This document shows, one piece after another, positions 1 through 6,092 of a DNA stretch of 8,118 bases. Source of the DNA: Ignavibacteriota bacterium (GTDB lineage Bacteria; Bacteroidota; Kapaibacteriia; Palsa-1295); NCBI GenBank assembly GCA_003151215.1, contig PLXB01000220.1:1373-9490 (forward strand), read 5' to 3'. Below the pieces are notes generated by a model. The model ran no database searches. It was given only the letters and a program-made list of their open reading frames with translations, and had not been told where the DNA came from. Each line of letters starts with the position of its first letter. The stretch's first letter is position 1. The position numbers and the translations under genes were made by a program.

Positions 1-564
1 TTGATTGATAGAGCAAAAAGTCATCGTTCCGAACTTACAGCGCTTAACGAAAGAATCGAAGCGGCAAATGCAAATGTACGGGTGGCACGGGCAGGATATT
101 ATCCGCAGATTTCAGCCGGCGGGAATTTTTATTACTCCGATCCGAATCAGCGGTATTTCCCCGCACAAAATGTATTCAAAGCTACATGGGATGCCAGCCT
201 TAATCTTTCCTGGGATATCTGGACGTGGAATGTTGCCGGATTGCAAGCGGAACAAATCGAATACACTGTGGAGCAATTGAAAGAAACGAAAAAACAATTA
301 GATGATGCGATCTCACTTGAAGTGACACAAAATTATTTGTCACAGCAAACATCACTCGATCAGATACGGGTCGCAAAACTTTCGATCACTCAGGCTGCGG
401 AAAACCTGCGTGTCGTAAAAGTGCAATATGAAAAAGGCATTGCCAATACTACCGATGTGATAGATGCAGAAACATTGGCATTACAGGCTGACGTAAATTA
501 TGCTACAGCAGTCGCCGATGCAAATGTGGCTTCAGCTCAATTAGAAAAATCTGTCGGCGAATAA
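1..564 (+). CDS. TolC-family outer-membrane efflux channel, C-terminal part (5' end cut by window)
   Basis: This is the carboxy-terminal 187 residues of a TolC/OEP-family channel. Such proteins form a trimeric outer-membrane barrel with a long periplasmic helical tunnel and carry substrate from an inner-membrane pump out of the cell. The visible part matches the second OEP repeat. A helix with the family pattern Arg-x-Glu-Leu near residue 11 leads to ARAGYYPQIS (30-39), then a strand-rich stretch with the aromatic WDIWTW (71-76) for the barrel. Long heptad-like helices (about 80-140) follow, and then the closing helix with YEKGIANTTDVIDAE (143-157). Full-length members are about 430-490 residues, so roughly the first half lies upstream. 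The TTG at base 1 is simply the window edge, not a start. The stop is followed 5 bp later by the ABC ATPase, which indicates one exporter operon. The substrate cannot be told from this protein. Confidence 0.92.
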   Translation: MIDRAKSHRSELTALNERIEAANANVRVARAGYYPQISAGGNFYYSDPNQRYFPAQNVFKATWDASLNLSWDIWTWNVAGLQAEQIEYTVEQLKETKKQLDDAISLEVTQNYLSQQTSLDQIRVAKLSITQAAENLRVVKVQYEKGIANTTDVIDAETLALQADVNYATAVADANVASAQLEKSVGE

Positions 565-569
565 ATTTT

Positions 570-1505
570 ATGGCAGCGATCGAAGTAAAAGATCTGACAA
601 AAAAATTCGGCGCATTTACTGCTGTCGATCAAATTTCCTTCGATGTGAAGGAAGGGCAGATCTTTGGCTTTTTGGGGGCAAACGGAGCAGGAAAATCAAC
701 GACTATACGAATGCTCAGCGGCCTCCTTGCTCCGAGTTCAGGCGATGCCAAGGTTGCCGGCTTCGACATAGCCACGCAGACCGAGCAGGTAAAACGCAAC
801 ATTGGATATATGTCGCAGAAATTTTCTCTGTATAATGATCTGACTGTCGAAGAAAACTTAAATTTCTTCGGCGGCGTCTATGGCCTGACTAATGAGAAAC
901 TGAAAAAGCGGAAACAATATGCTCTGGAAATGTCTCATTTGACAGAAGAAAGTAAACGACTTACCGGTACGTTATCAGCAGGGTTTAAACAACGCCTTGC
1001 CCTGGGATGCTCTATTATTCATGAGCCGAAAGTTATTTTTCTCGATGAGCCAACAGGTGGGGTCGATCCGGTGATGCGCAAAGGATTTTGGGAATTGATC
1101 AATATTCTTTCCGATGGCGGCACGACGATCCTTGTCACGACGCACTATCTTGACGAAGCGGAATTTTGCAACGAAATCATCCTCATCGACGCCGGAAAAT
1201 TAATTGCACGAGGAGCACCGAGTGAACTGAAGGCTGAATATATTAAAAGTCCGATACTCGAAGTCGAATGTTCCGATGTTAATACTGCTATGAGCTTGCT
1301 CAGTCAACAAAATTGGGTGCGTGAAATTTCACTTTTTGGAACGACGCTTCACATTCAGGTACAGGATGAAAATGCCGGCCGACAAGAATTGCAAAAATTA
1401 TTTGACGCAAACCGAATCACATTAACACGCATTGATCGAATTGCGCCGTCGCTTGAAGACGTTTTTATTCATTTAGTTGAAAAGCGCGAATTAAAACCGG
1501 AATAG
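570..1505 (+). CDS. ABC transporter ATP-binding protein (YbhF/CcmA-like, exporter)
   Basis: This is the cytoplasmic ATPase that drives an ABC-2 type exporter. Of its 311 residues, about 1-205 form the nucleotide-binding domain: Walker A GANGAGKST (36-44), Q-loop Q83 in YMSQKFSLY, signature LSAGFKQR (135-142), Walker B VIFLDEP (155-161) with catalytic E160, D-loop GGVDP, and switch histidine H192 in TTHYLDEAE. The phrases YMSQKFSLY and GVDP...FW are typical of the YbhF/YhiH group. Those E. coli-type proteins have two ATPase domains, and this one has a single domain. The signature has Ala where most ABC proteins have the second Gly; this position is variable in the group, so activity is still expected. 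Residues about 210-311 are a C-terminal extension ending in SLEDVFIHL, common in this family. The ATG lies 5 bp after the channel gene with only a weak ribosome site, and the stop is 2 bp before the first permease, consistent with translational coupling. Confidence 0.95.
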   Translation: MAAIEVKDLTKKFGAFTAVDQISFDVKEGQIFGFLGANGAGKSTTIRMLSGLLAPSSGDAKVAGFDIATQTEQVKRNIGYMSQKFSLYNDLTVEENLNFFGGVYGLTNEKLKKRKQYALEMSHLTEESKRLTGTLSAGFKQRLALGCSIIHEPKVIFLDEPTGGVDPVMRKGFWELINILSDGGTTILVTTHYLDEAEFCNEIILIDAGKLIARGAPSELKAEYIKSPILEVECSDVNTAMSLLSQQNWVREISLFGTTLHIQVQDENAGRQELQKLFDANRITLTRIDRIAPSLEDVFIHLVEKRELKPE

Positions 1506-1507
1506 AA

Positions 1508-2641
1508 ATGAATTTCTTTAATAACATTTATCCGATCATGTGGAAGGAGTTTTTGCAAATACGGCGCGATCCCCGTACTCTTGCAGTACTTTTCCTCGTG
1601 CCGACTTTATTGATGCTTTTTGTCGGATTCGCCGTGAATTTCGATGTAACGCATATCAAACTCGCAGTCCTCGATGACGATCAGACGGAGCAATCCCGGG
1701 AATTGATCAGTTCATTTACTAATTCCGACTATTTCGATTATTCCTATTCCGTTCATAATCAGCAAGAGATTGATAATCTTCTCGATGACGGCAAAGTGGC
1801 AGCTGCCGTTATTATTCCAAGAAAATTCTCCGATCATATCGTTAAAGGCGATGCCTCGACAGTTCAAGTGATCGTCGATGGTTCAAATTCAAGCACGGCC
1901 TCGTCCGTTGTCGGATATACAACTGGAGCGATAACATCATTCTCTGCAAACTTACGGACTGAAGCATTACAGAGAGTCAACAAAACTCTGAACATTCCTA
2001 TCGACTTTCGTCCCAGAGTCTGGTATAATCCTGATCTTTCTACAATCAAATTCCAAATTCCCGGACTCATCGGATACATGCTTATCCTCACTTGTGTTGT
2101 CTCGACGACAATGTCGATCGTCCGTGAAAAAGAACGCGGGACGATGGAGCAACTTGTCGTCTCGCAGGTGACGCCGTTTGAGCTAATTTCCGGTAAACTT
2201 CTTCCCTACCTGATTATTTCCCTCCTATTGACGGTCATTTTACTCTCCATATCCTTCTTCGTTTTTGGAGTTGCGATCAAAGGAAGTTTTATCTATCTTA
2301 TTTCTACGATACTCCTGTATTTGGTGTGTGCTCTATCATTAGGTTTATGGGTATCGACGATATCCAATTCCCAACAGGTAGCATTTCAGATCGCAACGCT
2401 TGTCAGTACGCTTCCATCGAATATTCTCTCCGGATTTATTTTCCCGATCCGTTCGATGCCTATTCCCGTGCAGATCGCAACGAATTTTACTCCGGCAAAA
2501 TTTTTCATCCATGCCATTCGCGCTATTATGTTAAAAGGAGTAGGCATACAATCCTTTTGGGATGACTGGCTTGCCATGATTATTTTTGCTTCGGCGATGA
2601 TATTCATTTCCGTTCGCCGCTTGAAAAAACAAAAATTATAG
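1508..2641 (+). CDS. ABC-2 type transporter permease (YbhS/YbhR/YhhJ-like), first of pair
   Basis: This is an inner-membrane permease of 377 residues, the usual length for ABC-2 permeases of the YbhS/YbhR/YhhJ type. Predicted topology: an amphipathic start with WKEFLQIRRDPR (12-23), TM1 about 24-44, a large periplasmic domain about 45-182 ending in the family motif RPRVWYNPDL (168-177), TM2 about 184-205, the cytoplasmic coupling segment VREKERGTMEQL (205-216), then TM3 about 229-254, TM4 258-284, TM5 290-314 and TM6 about 351-369. The coupling segment contacts the ATPase in this family. In such operons the pump is linked through a HlyD adaptor to a TolC channel, and known relatives export drugs or other small molecules; the substrate here is unknown. 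The start ATG lies 2 bp after the ATPase stop. The 3' end is 10 bp before a second, related permease, suggesting a heterodimer. Confidence 0.94.
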   Translation: MNFFNNIYPIMWKEFLQIRRDPRTLAVLFLVPTLLMLFVGFAVNFDVTHIKLAVLDDDQTEQSRELISSFTNSDYFDYSYSVHNQQEIDNLLDDGKVAAAVIIPRKFSDHIVKGDASTVQVIVDGSNSSTASSVVGYTTGAITSFSANLRTEALQRVNKTLNIPIDFRPRVWYNPDLSTIKFQIPGLIGYMLILTCVVSTTMSIVREKERGTMEQLVVSQVTPFELISGKLLPYLIISLLLTVILLSISFFVFGVAIKGSFIYLISTILLYLVCALSLGLWVSTISNSQQVAFQIATLVSTLPSNILSGFIFPIRSMPIPVQIATNFTPAKFFIHAIRAIMLKGVGIQSFWDDWLAMIIFASAMIFISVRRLKKQKL

Positions 2642-2644
2642 GAG
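2640..2644 (+). promoter_or_regulatory. Shine-Dalgarno AGGAG for second permease
   Basis: AGGAG with a 7-base spacer before ATG 2652 is the clearest ribosome binding site in the exporter operon. It fixes the start of the second permease. The other starts in the operon have only weak purine runs and are probably coupled to the gene before. Confidence 0.75.
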
Positions 2645-2651
2645 ATATAAG

Positions 2652-3779
2652 ATGAGAACCATCATTTTTATCATCATCAAAGAATTCAATCAGCTGAAGC
2701 GCGATCCGAGATTGCGTGCAACGATCATTATTGCGCCGATTCTTCAGCTTCTGCTGATGGGATATGCAGCGACAACGGATGTGAATAATATTTCGCTTGC
2801 CGTGTGCGATCTTGATAAATCCGTTACCAGCCGCGAGTTCATCCGAAGTTTTGTTTCTTCGGGATATTTTACTATTGAATATAATCTCAACGATTACAAT
2901 CAGATCGATAAATTGATCGATAAAGGTTCGGCGCAAGTTGCACTTGTTATTCCGCCGAAATTCGAAGAATATGTTGCCGCCGGCAAAAGCGCTCCGGTTC
3001 AGATGCTTGTCGACGGCGCCGATGGATATACGGCAGGCATCGCATTGGGATATGCAGCGCAGATCGCCGGAGCATACAACCAGCATATTTTGCAACAGAC
3101 AATTGAACGGGGCGCAGTTAAACCAAATTTTGGTTCGGTCAATAGTGATGTTCGGGTCTGGTACAATCCGGAATTGAAAAGTAAAAATTTCATGATTCCC
3201 GGCATCGTTGCAATGATTCTCCTCTTGACAACAGGAATGCTGACGGCAATGGCGATCGTTAAAGAACGGGAAGTGGGGACATTGGAACAGCTTATCGTAA
3301 CGCCAATAAAACCCTGGCAGTTGATTATTGGAAAGCTTGTGCCATTTATTCTGGTTGGATTTCTCGATGTTATTATTGTCATGGTCGTCGGAAGATTCTG
3401 GTTCGATGTTCCTATCAGAGGAAGTATTTTTCTCCTATTTTTCTGCAGCGGAATATTCCTTCTCTCTTCACTTGGCATCGGGCTTTTCGTCTCAACCGTC
3501 TCCCATTCCCAACAGCAGGCAGCAATGACGATGCAGTTTTTTATCTTCATTCCATTTCTCTACTTGAGCGGCTTTACATTCCCTATTGAAAATATGCCGC
3601 GATCAATTCAGTATCTCACTTATGGCATTCCATTGCGATATTTTCTCGATATTGTACGGGGGATTTTCCTCAAAGGAGACGGCATTGTGAATCTGTGGCC
3701 GGAGATGCTTGCAATGTTTATCATCGGCGTCGTGCTGCTGGTATTGAGTACGATGCGATTCCATAAGAAGCTGGAATAA
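2652..3779 (+). CDS. ABC-2 type transporter permease (YbhS/YbhR/YhhJ-like), second of pair
   Basis: This 375-residue inner-membrane permease is a diverged paralog of the preceding gene. The same parts recur in the same order: KEFNQLKRDPR (10-20), TM1 about 22-40, a periplasmic domain about 41-178 with VRVWYNPEL (167-175), TM2 about 182-203, coupling segment IVKEREVGTLEQL (202-214), TM3 about 226-248, TM4 256-281, TM5 about 290-308 leading into LSGFTFPIENMP (305-316), and TM6 about 350-367. The last motif is characteristic of ABC-2 permeases. Duplicated permeases next to one ATPase suggest a heterodimeric membrane part; that is inference from gene order. The start has a good AGGAG. The stop lies only 5 bp from the stop of a converging gene on the other strand, and the only hairpin there is a weak 7-bp A/T-rich one (3764-3787), so readthrough from either side is likely. 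Confidence 0.94.
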   Translation: MRTIIFIIIKEFNQLKRDPRLRATIIIAPILQLLLMGYAATTDVNNISLAVCDLDKSVTSREFIRSFVSSGYFTIEYNLNDYNQIDKLIDKGSAQVALVIPPKFEEYVAAGKSAPVQMLVDGADGYTAGIALGYAAQIAGAYNQHILQQTIERGAVKPNFGSVNSDVRVWYNPELKSKNFMIPGIVAMILLLTTGMLTAMAIVKEREVGTLEQLIVTPIKPWQLIIGKLVPFILVGFLDVIIVMVVGRFWFDVPIRGSIFLLFFCSGIFLLSSLGIGLFVSTVSHSQQQAAMTMQFFIFIPFLYLSGFTFPIENMPRSIQYLTYGIPLRYFLDIVRGIFLKGDGIVNLWPEMLAMFIIGVVLLVLSTMRFHKKLE

Positions 3780-3784
3780 ACTTC

Positions 3785-4300
3785 TTAAAATCCGAAATCA
3801 ACTCCTCCGACGGCATATACTAATGCGGTTCCGAATTCAAGGCGAATGGCAATACTCCGAGAAAGGAAATACCGCGCCCCGATACTGATAACCGGTCTGA
3901 AGCCGCTGCCATCTGTATTATAATACGTTATTCCCGATACGGGCAGAAACGTATTCCGCTCAGAAAGATAGCCGGCTCCGATGCCGATGAAAGGATCGAA
4001 ACTCCCATCATCTATTCGGAGATGATATAATGCAGAAACAATAAAAAATATGTAGGATTGGCTTCCAAAATCGCCGCCATTGAACGAATAGTAATCAACC
4101 GTTCCGTCCAGTCCGATCACTCCTGTTCCTATTTGGGCAATACCCGTCTCGAATTTTATTCCCAAGACCGTTGCTCTGGTAACATTCGATATTCCGACGT
4201 GAGGTCCTATAATCCCGGAGCCATTATCGAATTGCGCCTTCGAGATCGTCGGGAATAATCCTATAAGAATAGCTAAACCAATACCAATGTTTCTTTTCAT
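3785..4300 (-). CDS. Small outer-membrane beta-barrel protein, hypothetical
   Basis: This is a secreted 171-residue protein, probably an 8-stranded outer-membrane barrel of the OMP_b-brl/OmpW-like kind. Residues 1-22 are a signal peptide (MKRN start, hydrophobic core, cleavage at SKA|Q). The mature part alternates polar and hydrophobic residues in short glycine-rich strands. FDPFIGIGAGY (101-111) and GARYFLSRSIAIRLEFG (141-157) are the penultimate-strand patterns of this fold, and the chain ends in Phe, as barrel proteins usually do for recognition by the BAM machinery. The mature length of about 149 residues fits a single small barrel. The start is preceded by GAGAGG only 2 bases upstream, an unusually short spacing. 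It has its own candidate promoter and an upstream terminator, so it is probably monocistronic. No specific function can be assigned; porin, adhesin or structural roles are all possible. Confidence 0.8.
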   Translation of the reverse strand: MKRNIGIGLAILIGLFPTISKAQFDNGSGIIGPHVGISNVTRATVLGIKFETGIAQIGTGVIGLDGTVDYYSFNGGDFGSQSYIFFIVSALYHLRIDDGSFDPFIGIGAGYLSERNTFLPVSGITYYNTDGSGFRPVISIGARYFLSRSIAIRLEFGTALVYAVGGVDFGF

Positions 4301-4340
4301 CGCCTCTCAAAATACGTTGAATGAGAATGCTAACCTCAGA

Positions 4341-4369
4341 AAGATAAAAATAATGCGCTGAGCAATCAA
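4341..4369 (-). promoter_or_regulatory. Candidate sigma70-like promoter for the small barrel gene
   Basis: Read on the minus strand, TTGATT (4369-4364), a 17-bp spacer and TATCTT (4346-4341) match the sigma70 consensus at 4 of 6 positions in each box. Transcription would begin near 4334, giving a leader of about 33 nt before the ATG at 4300. The -35 box begins 2 bp after the terminator stem of the preceding gene, within its T-rich tail. The call is based on pattern only. Confidence 0.4.
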
Positions 4370-4371
4370 AG

Positions 4372-4405
4372 AAAAGATCACGATCCTTGCGGATCGTGAT
4401 CTTTT
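4372..4405 (-). terminator. Strong intrinsic terminator of the T9SS repeat-protein gene
   Basis: The perfect 15-bp inverted repeat AAAAGATCACGATCC / GGATCGTGATCTTTT has a 4-base loop. In the minus-strand RNA the loop is GCAA, a stable GNRA tetraloop, and the stem is followed by CTTTG, giving a run of TTTTCTTT. It begins 20 bp after the stop of the gene ending at 4426. The A/T ends are symmetric, so it could also stop plus-strand transcripts coming from the exporter operon through the converging barrel gene. The stem contains four GATC sites. Confidence 0.88.
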
Positions 4406-4425
4406 GAAAAATGATTTCAGTGAAA

Positions 4426-5595
4426 TTATCGTGCGAGGATGATCTTCTGCGTCGAACTAAATGGCGAGCCATCAGCACTCACGCCGCTTAAGCGAACCAT
4501 ATATGATCCCGATAGAAGCATCGTACCGTCGGATGCATTGCCATTCCACACCCATTCAGTTGAGGTGACCGGCGAGGAAAGGATCTGCTTGCCCGTCATG
4601 TCATAGATGATAACCGAAGCGCTATTGACTCCGGCGATCGCAACCTTCAATGAAGTTGTCATCGGATTCGGAGCCGCGGTAATCGTTACGCCTGCTGGCA
4701 AGCTATTGGCTACCGACGCTGCGGCAACCTGCTGACCCTGAATCGTGATCGAGTTCAACGTTTGTGCACTATTCGATTGGATCACTAACTGATCGGTATG
4801 AACGCTATTGTCTGCCGCATTAAATGCGATCGTCAGACTGATCGACGCGCCTGCTGCAAGTTTTGCCGGCTTATACCGGGTCGGAGCGCCGCTTACGATC
4901 GTGAAGTTTCTGCCGCTGGCAAGCGCCGTGTTCGAGATCGTAACGCTTGAAGTAAGGTTATTCTTGAAGGTAAAGGTTACCGTCGCTTGCTGACCATGAG
5001 ATTTCACAACGATGGATTGACGTCCGCCGCCGAAAAGCGTATGAGTCGAAGTGTCATTCACATTCGTCGTGTCATTGCCTGCATGATGATGTCCGCAATC
5101 AACGGTATCATTATCATCCCCTAAGCCGTTATGATCGCCGCCACCGGTTGTATCTCCCCCAAATCCGCCGCAATGCGTGGTATCTCCTCCGAAGAATGTC
5201 GTATCCCCACCGAGACCGCCGCAATGATGAGTCGTATCTCCGCCGAAGCCGCCGCAGTGATGCGTCGTATCTCCGCCAAGACCGCCGGTCGTATCCCCGC
5301 CACCTGTGCTATCATCTCCGCCGCCATCGCGGCCATGATCGCCGCCATCACACAGAGTGAGAGTGGTAATCGGAGATGAAGGGATGCGAAGAATGCCCAG
5401 AAAGCCGGATCCTGAATTATTGAACGTTCCGAATACTGATAGATCGGAAGCCGGAGTATAGACTACTTTCACTATCCGGAGATCGGAAGAAACTGCCGGA
5501 TCATGAAAGTATTTCGCAGATGCATGGGAAGCAATGGTAATTCCAAGCATGATCGCAACTATGCGAAGCGTTGAATGAAGTGTCGCTCTTTTCAT
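4426..5595 (-). CDS. T9SS-secreted surface protein with His/Cys-rich GGDTT repeats and choice-of-anchor-D-like domain
   Basis: This predicted cell-surface protein has 389 residues and no recognised enzyme function. Order of parts: signal peptide 1-27 (cleavage at ASA|K); an unassigned segment 28-81; a low-complexity region 82-190 dominated by Gly, Asp, Thr, His and Cys with six GGDTT units; a beta-sandwich domain about 191-290 resembling the choice-of-anchor-D/ASH Ig-like family (FTFKNNLTSSVTIS, then LAAGASISLTIAFNA); and a T9SS type A sorting domain about 303-389 with APNPM (308-312), VIIYDMTGKQIL and a final SGSYMVRLS...KIILAR. The sorting domain directs export through the type IX system and usually attachment to the surface. 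The start ATG has no Shine-Dalgarno, but it gives a textbook signal peptide and follows a candidate promoter. The gene ends 20 bp before a strong terminator. The repeat could bind metal ions or be a flexible spacer; neither is shown. Confidence 0.87.
   Translation of the reverse strand: MKRATLHSTLRIVAIMLGITIASHASAKYFHDPAVSSDLRIVKVVYTPASDLSVFGTFNNSGSGFLGILRIPSSPITTLTLCDGGDHGRDGGGDDSTGGGDTTGGLGGDTTHHCGGFGGDTTHHCGGLGGDTTFFGGDTTHCGGFGGDTTGGGDHNGLGDDNDTVDCGHHHAGNDTTNVNDTSTHTLFGGGRQSIVVKSHGQQATVTFTFKNNLTSSVTISNTALASGRNFTIVSGAPTRYKPAKLAAGASISLTIAFNAADNSVHTDQLVIQSNSAQTLNSITIQGQQVAAASVANSLPAGVTITAAPNPMTTSLKVAIAGVNSASVIIYDMTGKQILSSPVTSTEWVWNGNASDGTMLLSGSYMVRLSGVSADGSPFSSTQKIILAR
5146..5301 (-). repeat. 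Coding tandem repeat, six GGDTT units (His/Cys-rich)
   Basis: Codons 99-150 of the surface protein contain GGDTT at residues 99, 107, 118, 129, 136 and 146, spaced 8, 11, 11, 7 and 10 residues. The two fullest units, GGDTTHHCGGF and GGDTTHHCGGL, are adjacent 33-bp copies (5245-5277 and 5212-5244) that match at 29 of 33 bases by my count. Three of the four differences are synonymous, which suggests the peptide is kept by selection. The other units are shortened or varied (GGDTTFF, GGDTTHCGGF). The high G+C makes long spurious open frames on the other strand. Confidence 0.85.
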
Positions 5596-5648
5596 AGAAT
5601 ATGATAAATATATTGGTTTAGTTGATTTCAGCCGGCTCGGGAAAACGA

Positions 5649-5676
5649 ACTATACTGATTTGTTATAATGAGTCAA
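5649..5676 (-). promoter_or_regulatory. Candidate sigma70-like promoter for the T9SS repeat-protein gene
   Basis: On the minus strand, TTGACT (5676-5671), a 16-bp spacer and TATAGT (5654-5649) each match the sigma70 consensus at 5 of 6 positions or nearly so. The start would be near 5642, leaving a leader of about 47 nt before the ATG at 5595. This is the best promoter-like match noticed in the window. Many Bacteroidota use a different -33/-7 consensus, which is not seen here. Confidence 0.45.
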
Positions 5677-5857
5677 TAGGACAAGAATAATTTCACCTTC
5701 GTTCGAAAAAAATTACGCAGAAAAAACGATAAACCTTAGTTCTCAAATCCTGTTCCCTTCCCTTTAAGCTTTCGCCAATTAGGCGCTGAAGCCTCTGTAA
5801 GTCCTTTATAATCTAATAACATAACATTTCGCACGCGCACTTTCCCTCTTTAAAACC

Positions 5858-5884
5858 AAAGAGCCCGCCGAAGGCGGACTCTTT
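5858..5884 (-). terminator. GC-rich hairpin, probable terminator reading leftward
   Basis: AAAGAG and CTCTTT flank CCGCC-GAA-GGCGG. The minus-strand RNA makes an unbroken 12-bp stem, because the central mismatch becomes a U-G wobble pair there, and it is followed by GGTTTT. On the plus strand the same position is a C-A mismatch and the tail is CCCAATT. This favours termination of minus-strand transcripts from the paralog gene ending at 6093, about 210 bp away. It could instead be a member of a dispersed hairpin repeat. Confidence 0.5.
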
Positions 5885-6010
5885 CCCAATTCCATAAATT
5901 TCTTTTTGCACTCATTCCATTAATTCCAGTTATGAATTCCGGCCCGCAAAAATACGAAATTTAAAGCCATTTGTCAAGGTGCCCATTCAAAATAAATAGG
6001 TGCCTCTTTG

Positions 6011-6026
6011 ATGAATAATTATTCAT
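6011..6026. repeat. Perfect 16-bp palindrome ATGAATAATTATTCAT
   Basis: The 16 bases are exactly self-complementary with no loop. That form suits a dimeric DNA-binding protein better than an RNA hairpin. It lies about 65 bp downstream of the end of the minus-strand paralog gene and far from any recognised promoter, so a role as an operator is speculative. A/T-rich palindromes also arise by chance. Confidence 0.35.
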
Positions 6027-6047
6027 AATCTAAATGACGAATCCAGT

Positions 6048-6074
6048 GAGGCGGACTCTCAGTCCGCCCGCCTC
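6048..6074. repeat. GC-rich inverted repeat sharing the GGCGGACTCT core
   Basis: GGCGGACT (6050-6057), loop CTC, and AGTCCGCC (6061-6068) form a perfect 8-bp stem, with CGCCTC following as a second possible partner for GAGGCG. On the minus strand it begins about 20 bp after the stop at 6093, the place of a terminator, but the stem is followed by TCACTGG with no T-run, so factor-independent termination would be poor. The core recurs at 5873-5882, which suggests a small repetitive extragenic element. Confidence 0.5.
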
Positions 6075-6092
6075 TTATTTTCGTTTTTCGCT

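Larger units (their letters stand above)
5596..6092. other. Gene-free region of about 500 bp with promoter, hairpins and palindrome
   Basis: No credible gene is seen on either strand. The part next to 5595 carries the promoter of the surface-protein gene. A weak hairpin lies at 5768-5792 (CGCC, loop AATTA, GGCG, with an outer GCTT/AAGC). Two GC-rich hairpins (5858-5884 and 6048-6074) share the core GGCGGACTCT. A 16-bp palindrome is at 6011-6026. AGGTGCC occurs twice, at 5977-5983 and 5998-6004, exactly 21 bp apart. The rest is A/T-rich with no recognised motif. Confidence 0.6.

Noticed and set aside
2604..3095. Open frame of 163 codons on the minus strand across the permease junction
   Set aside because: It overlaps both permeases in antisense, and its residues mirror hydrophobic permease codons. 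No independent evidence of coding.
2999..3550. Open frame of 183 codons on the minus strand inside the second permease gene
   Set aside because: It lies wholly antisense to a well-supported permease, has no signal, motif or ribosome site, and its composition is that of an out-of-frame shadow.
4224..4478. Minus-strand open frame spanning the gap between the surface-protein and barrel genes
   Set aside because: It overlaps the ends of both real genes out of frame and runs through the terminator and promoter. No ribosome site or recognisable protein features.
5146..5301. GGDTT repeats as an RTX-type calcium-binding domain
   Set aside because: RTX repeats are nonapeptides of the form GGxGxDxUx in a strict register. 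Here the spacing varies from 7 to 11, His and Cys are inserted, and the protein carries a T9SS tail rather than a type I secretion signal.
5131..5379. Plus-strand open frames opposite the GGDTT repeat, and an overlapping minus-strand frame (5121-5351)
   Set aside because: They arise from the GC-rich repeat, which lacks stops in several frames. The Ala/Met/Ile-rich or Arg-rich products are typical low-complexity shadows.
5596..6092. CRISPR array, tRNA or mobile element in the gene-free region
   Set aside because: There is no regularly spaced repeat series, no cloverleaf with CCA end, and no terminal inverted repeats flanking a transposase-like frame.
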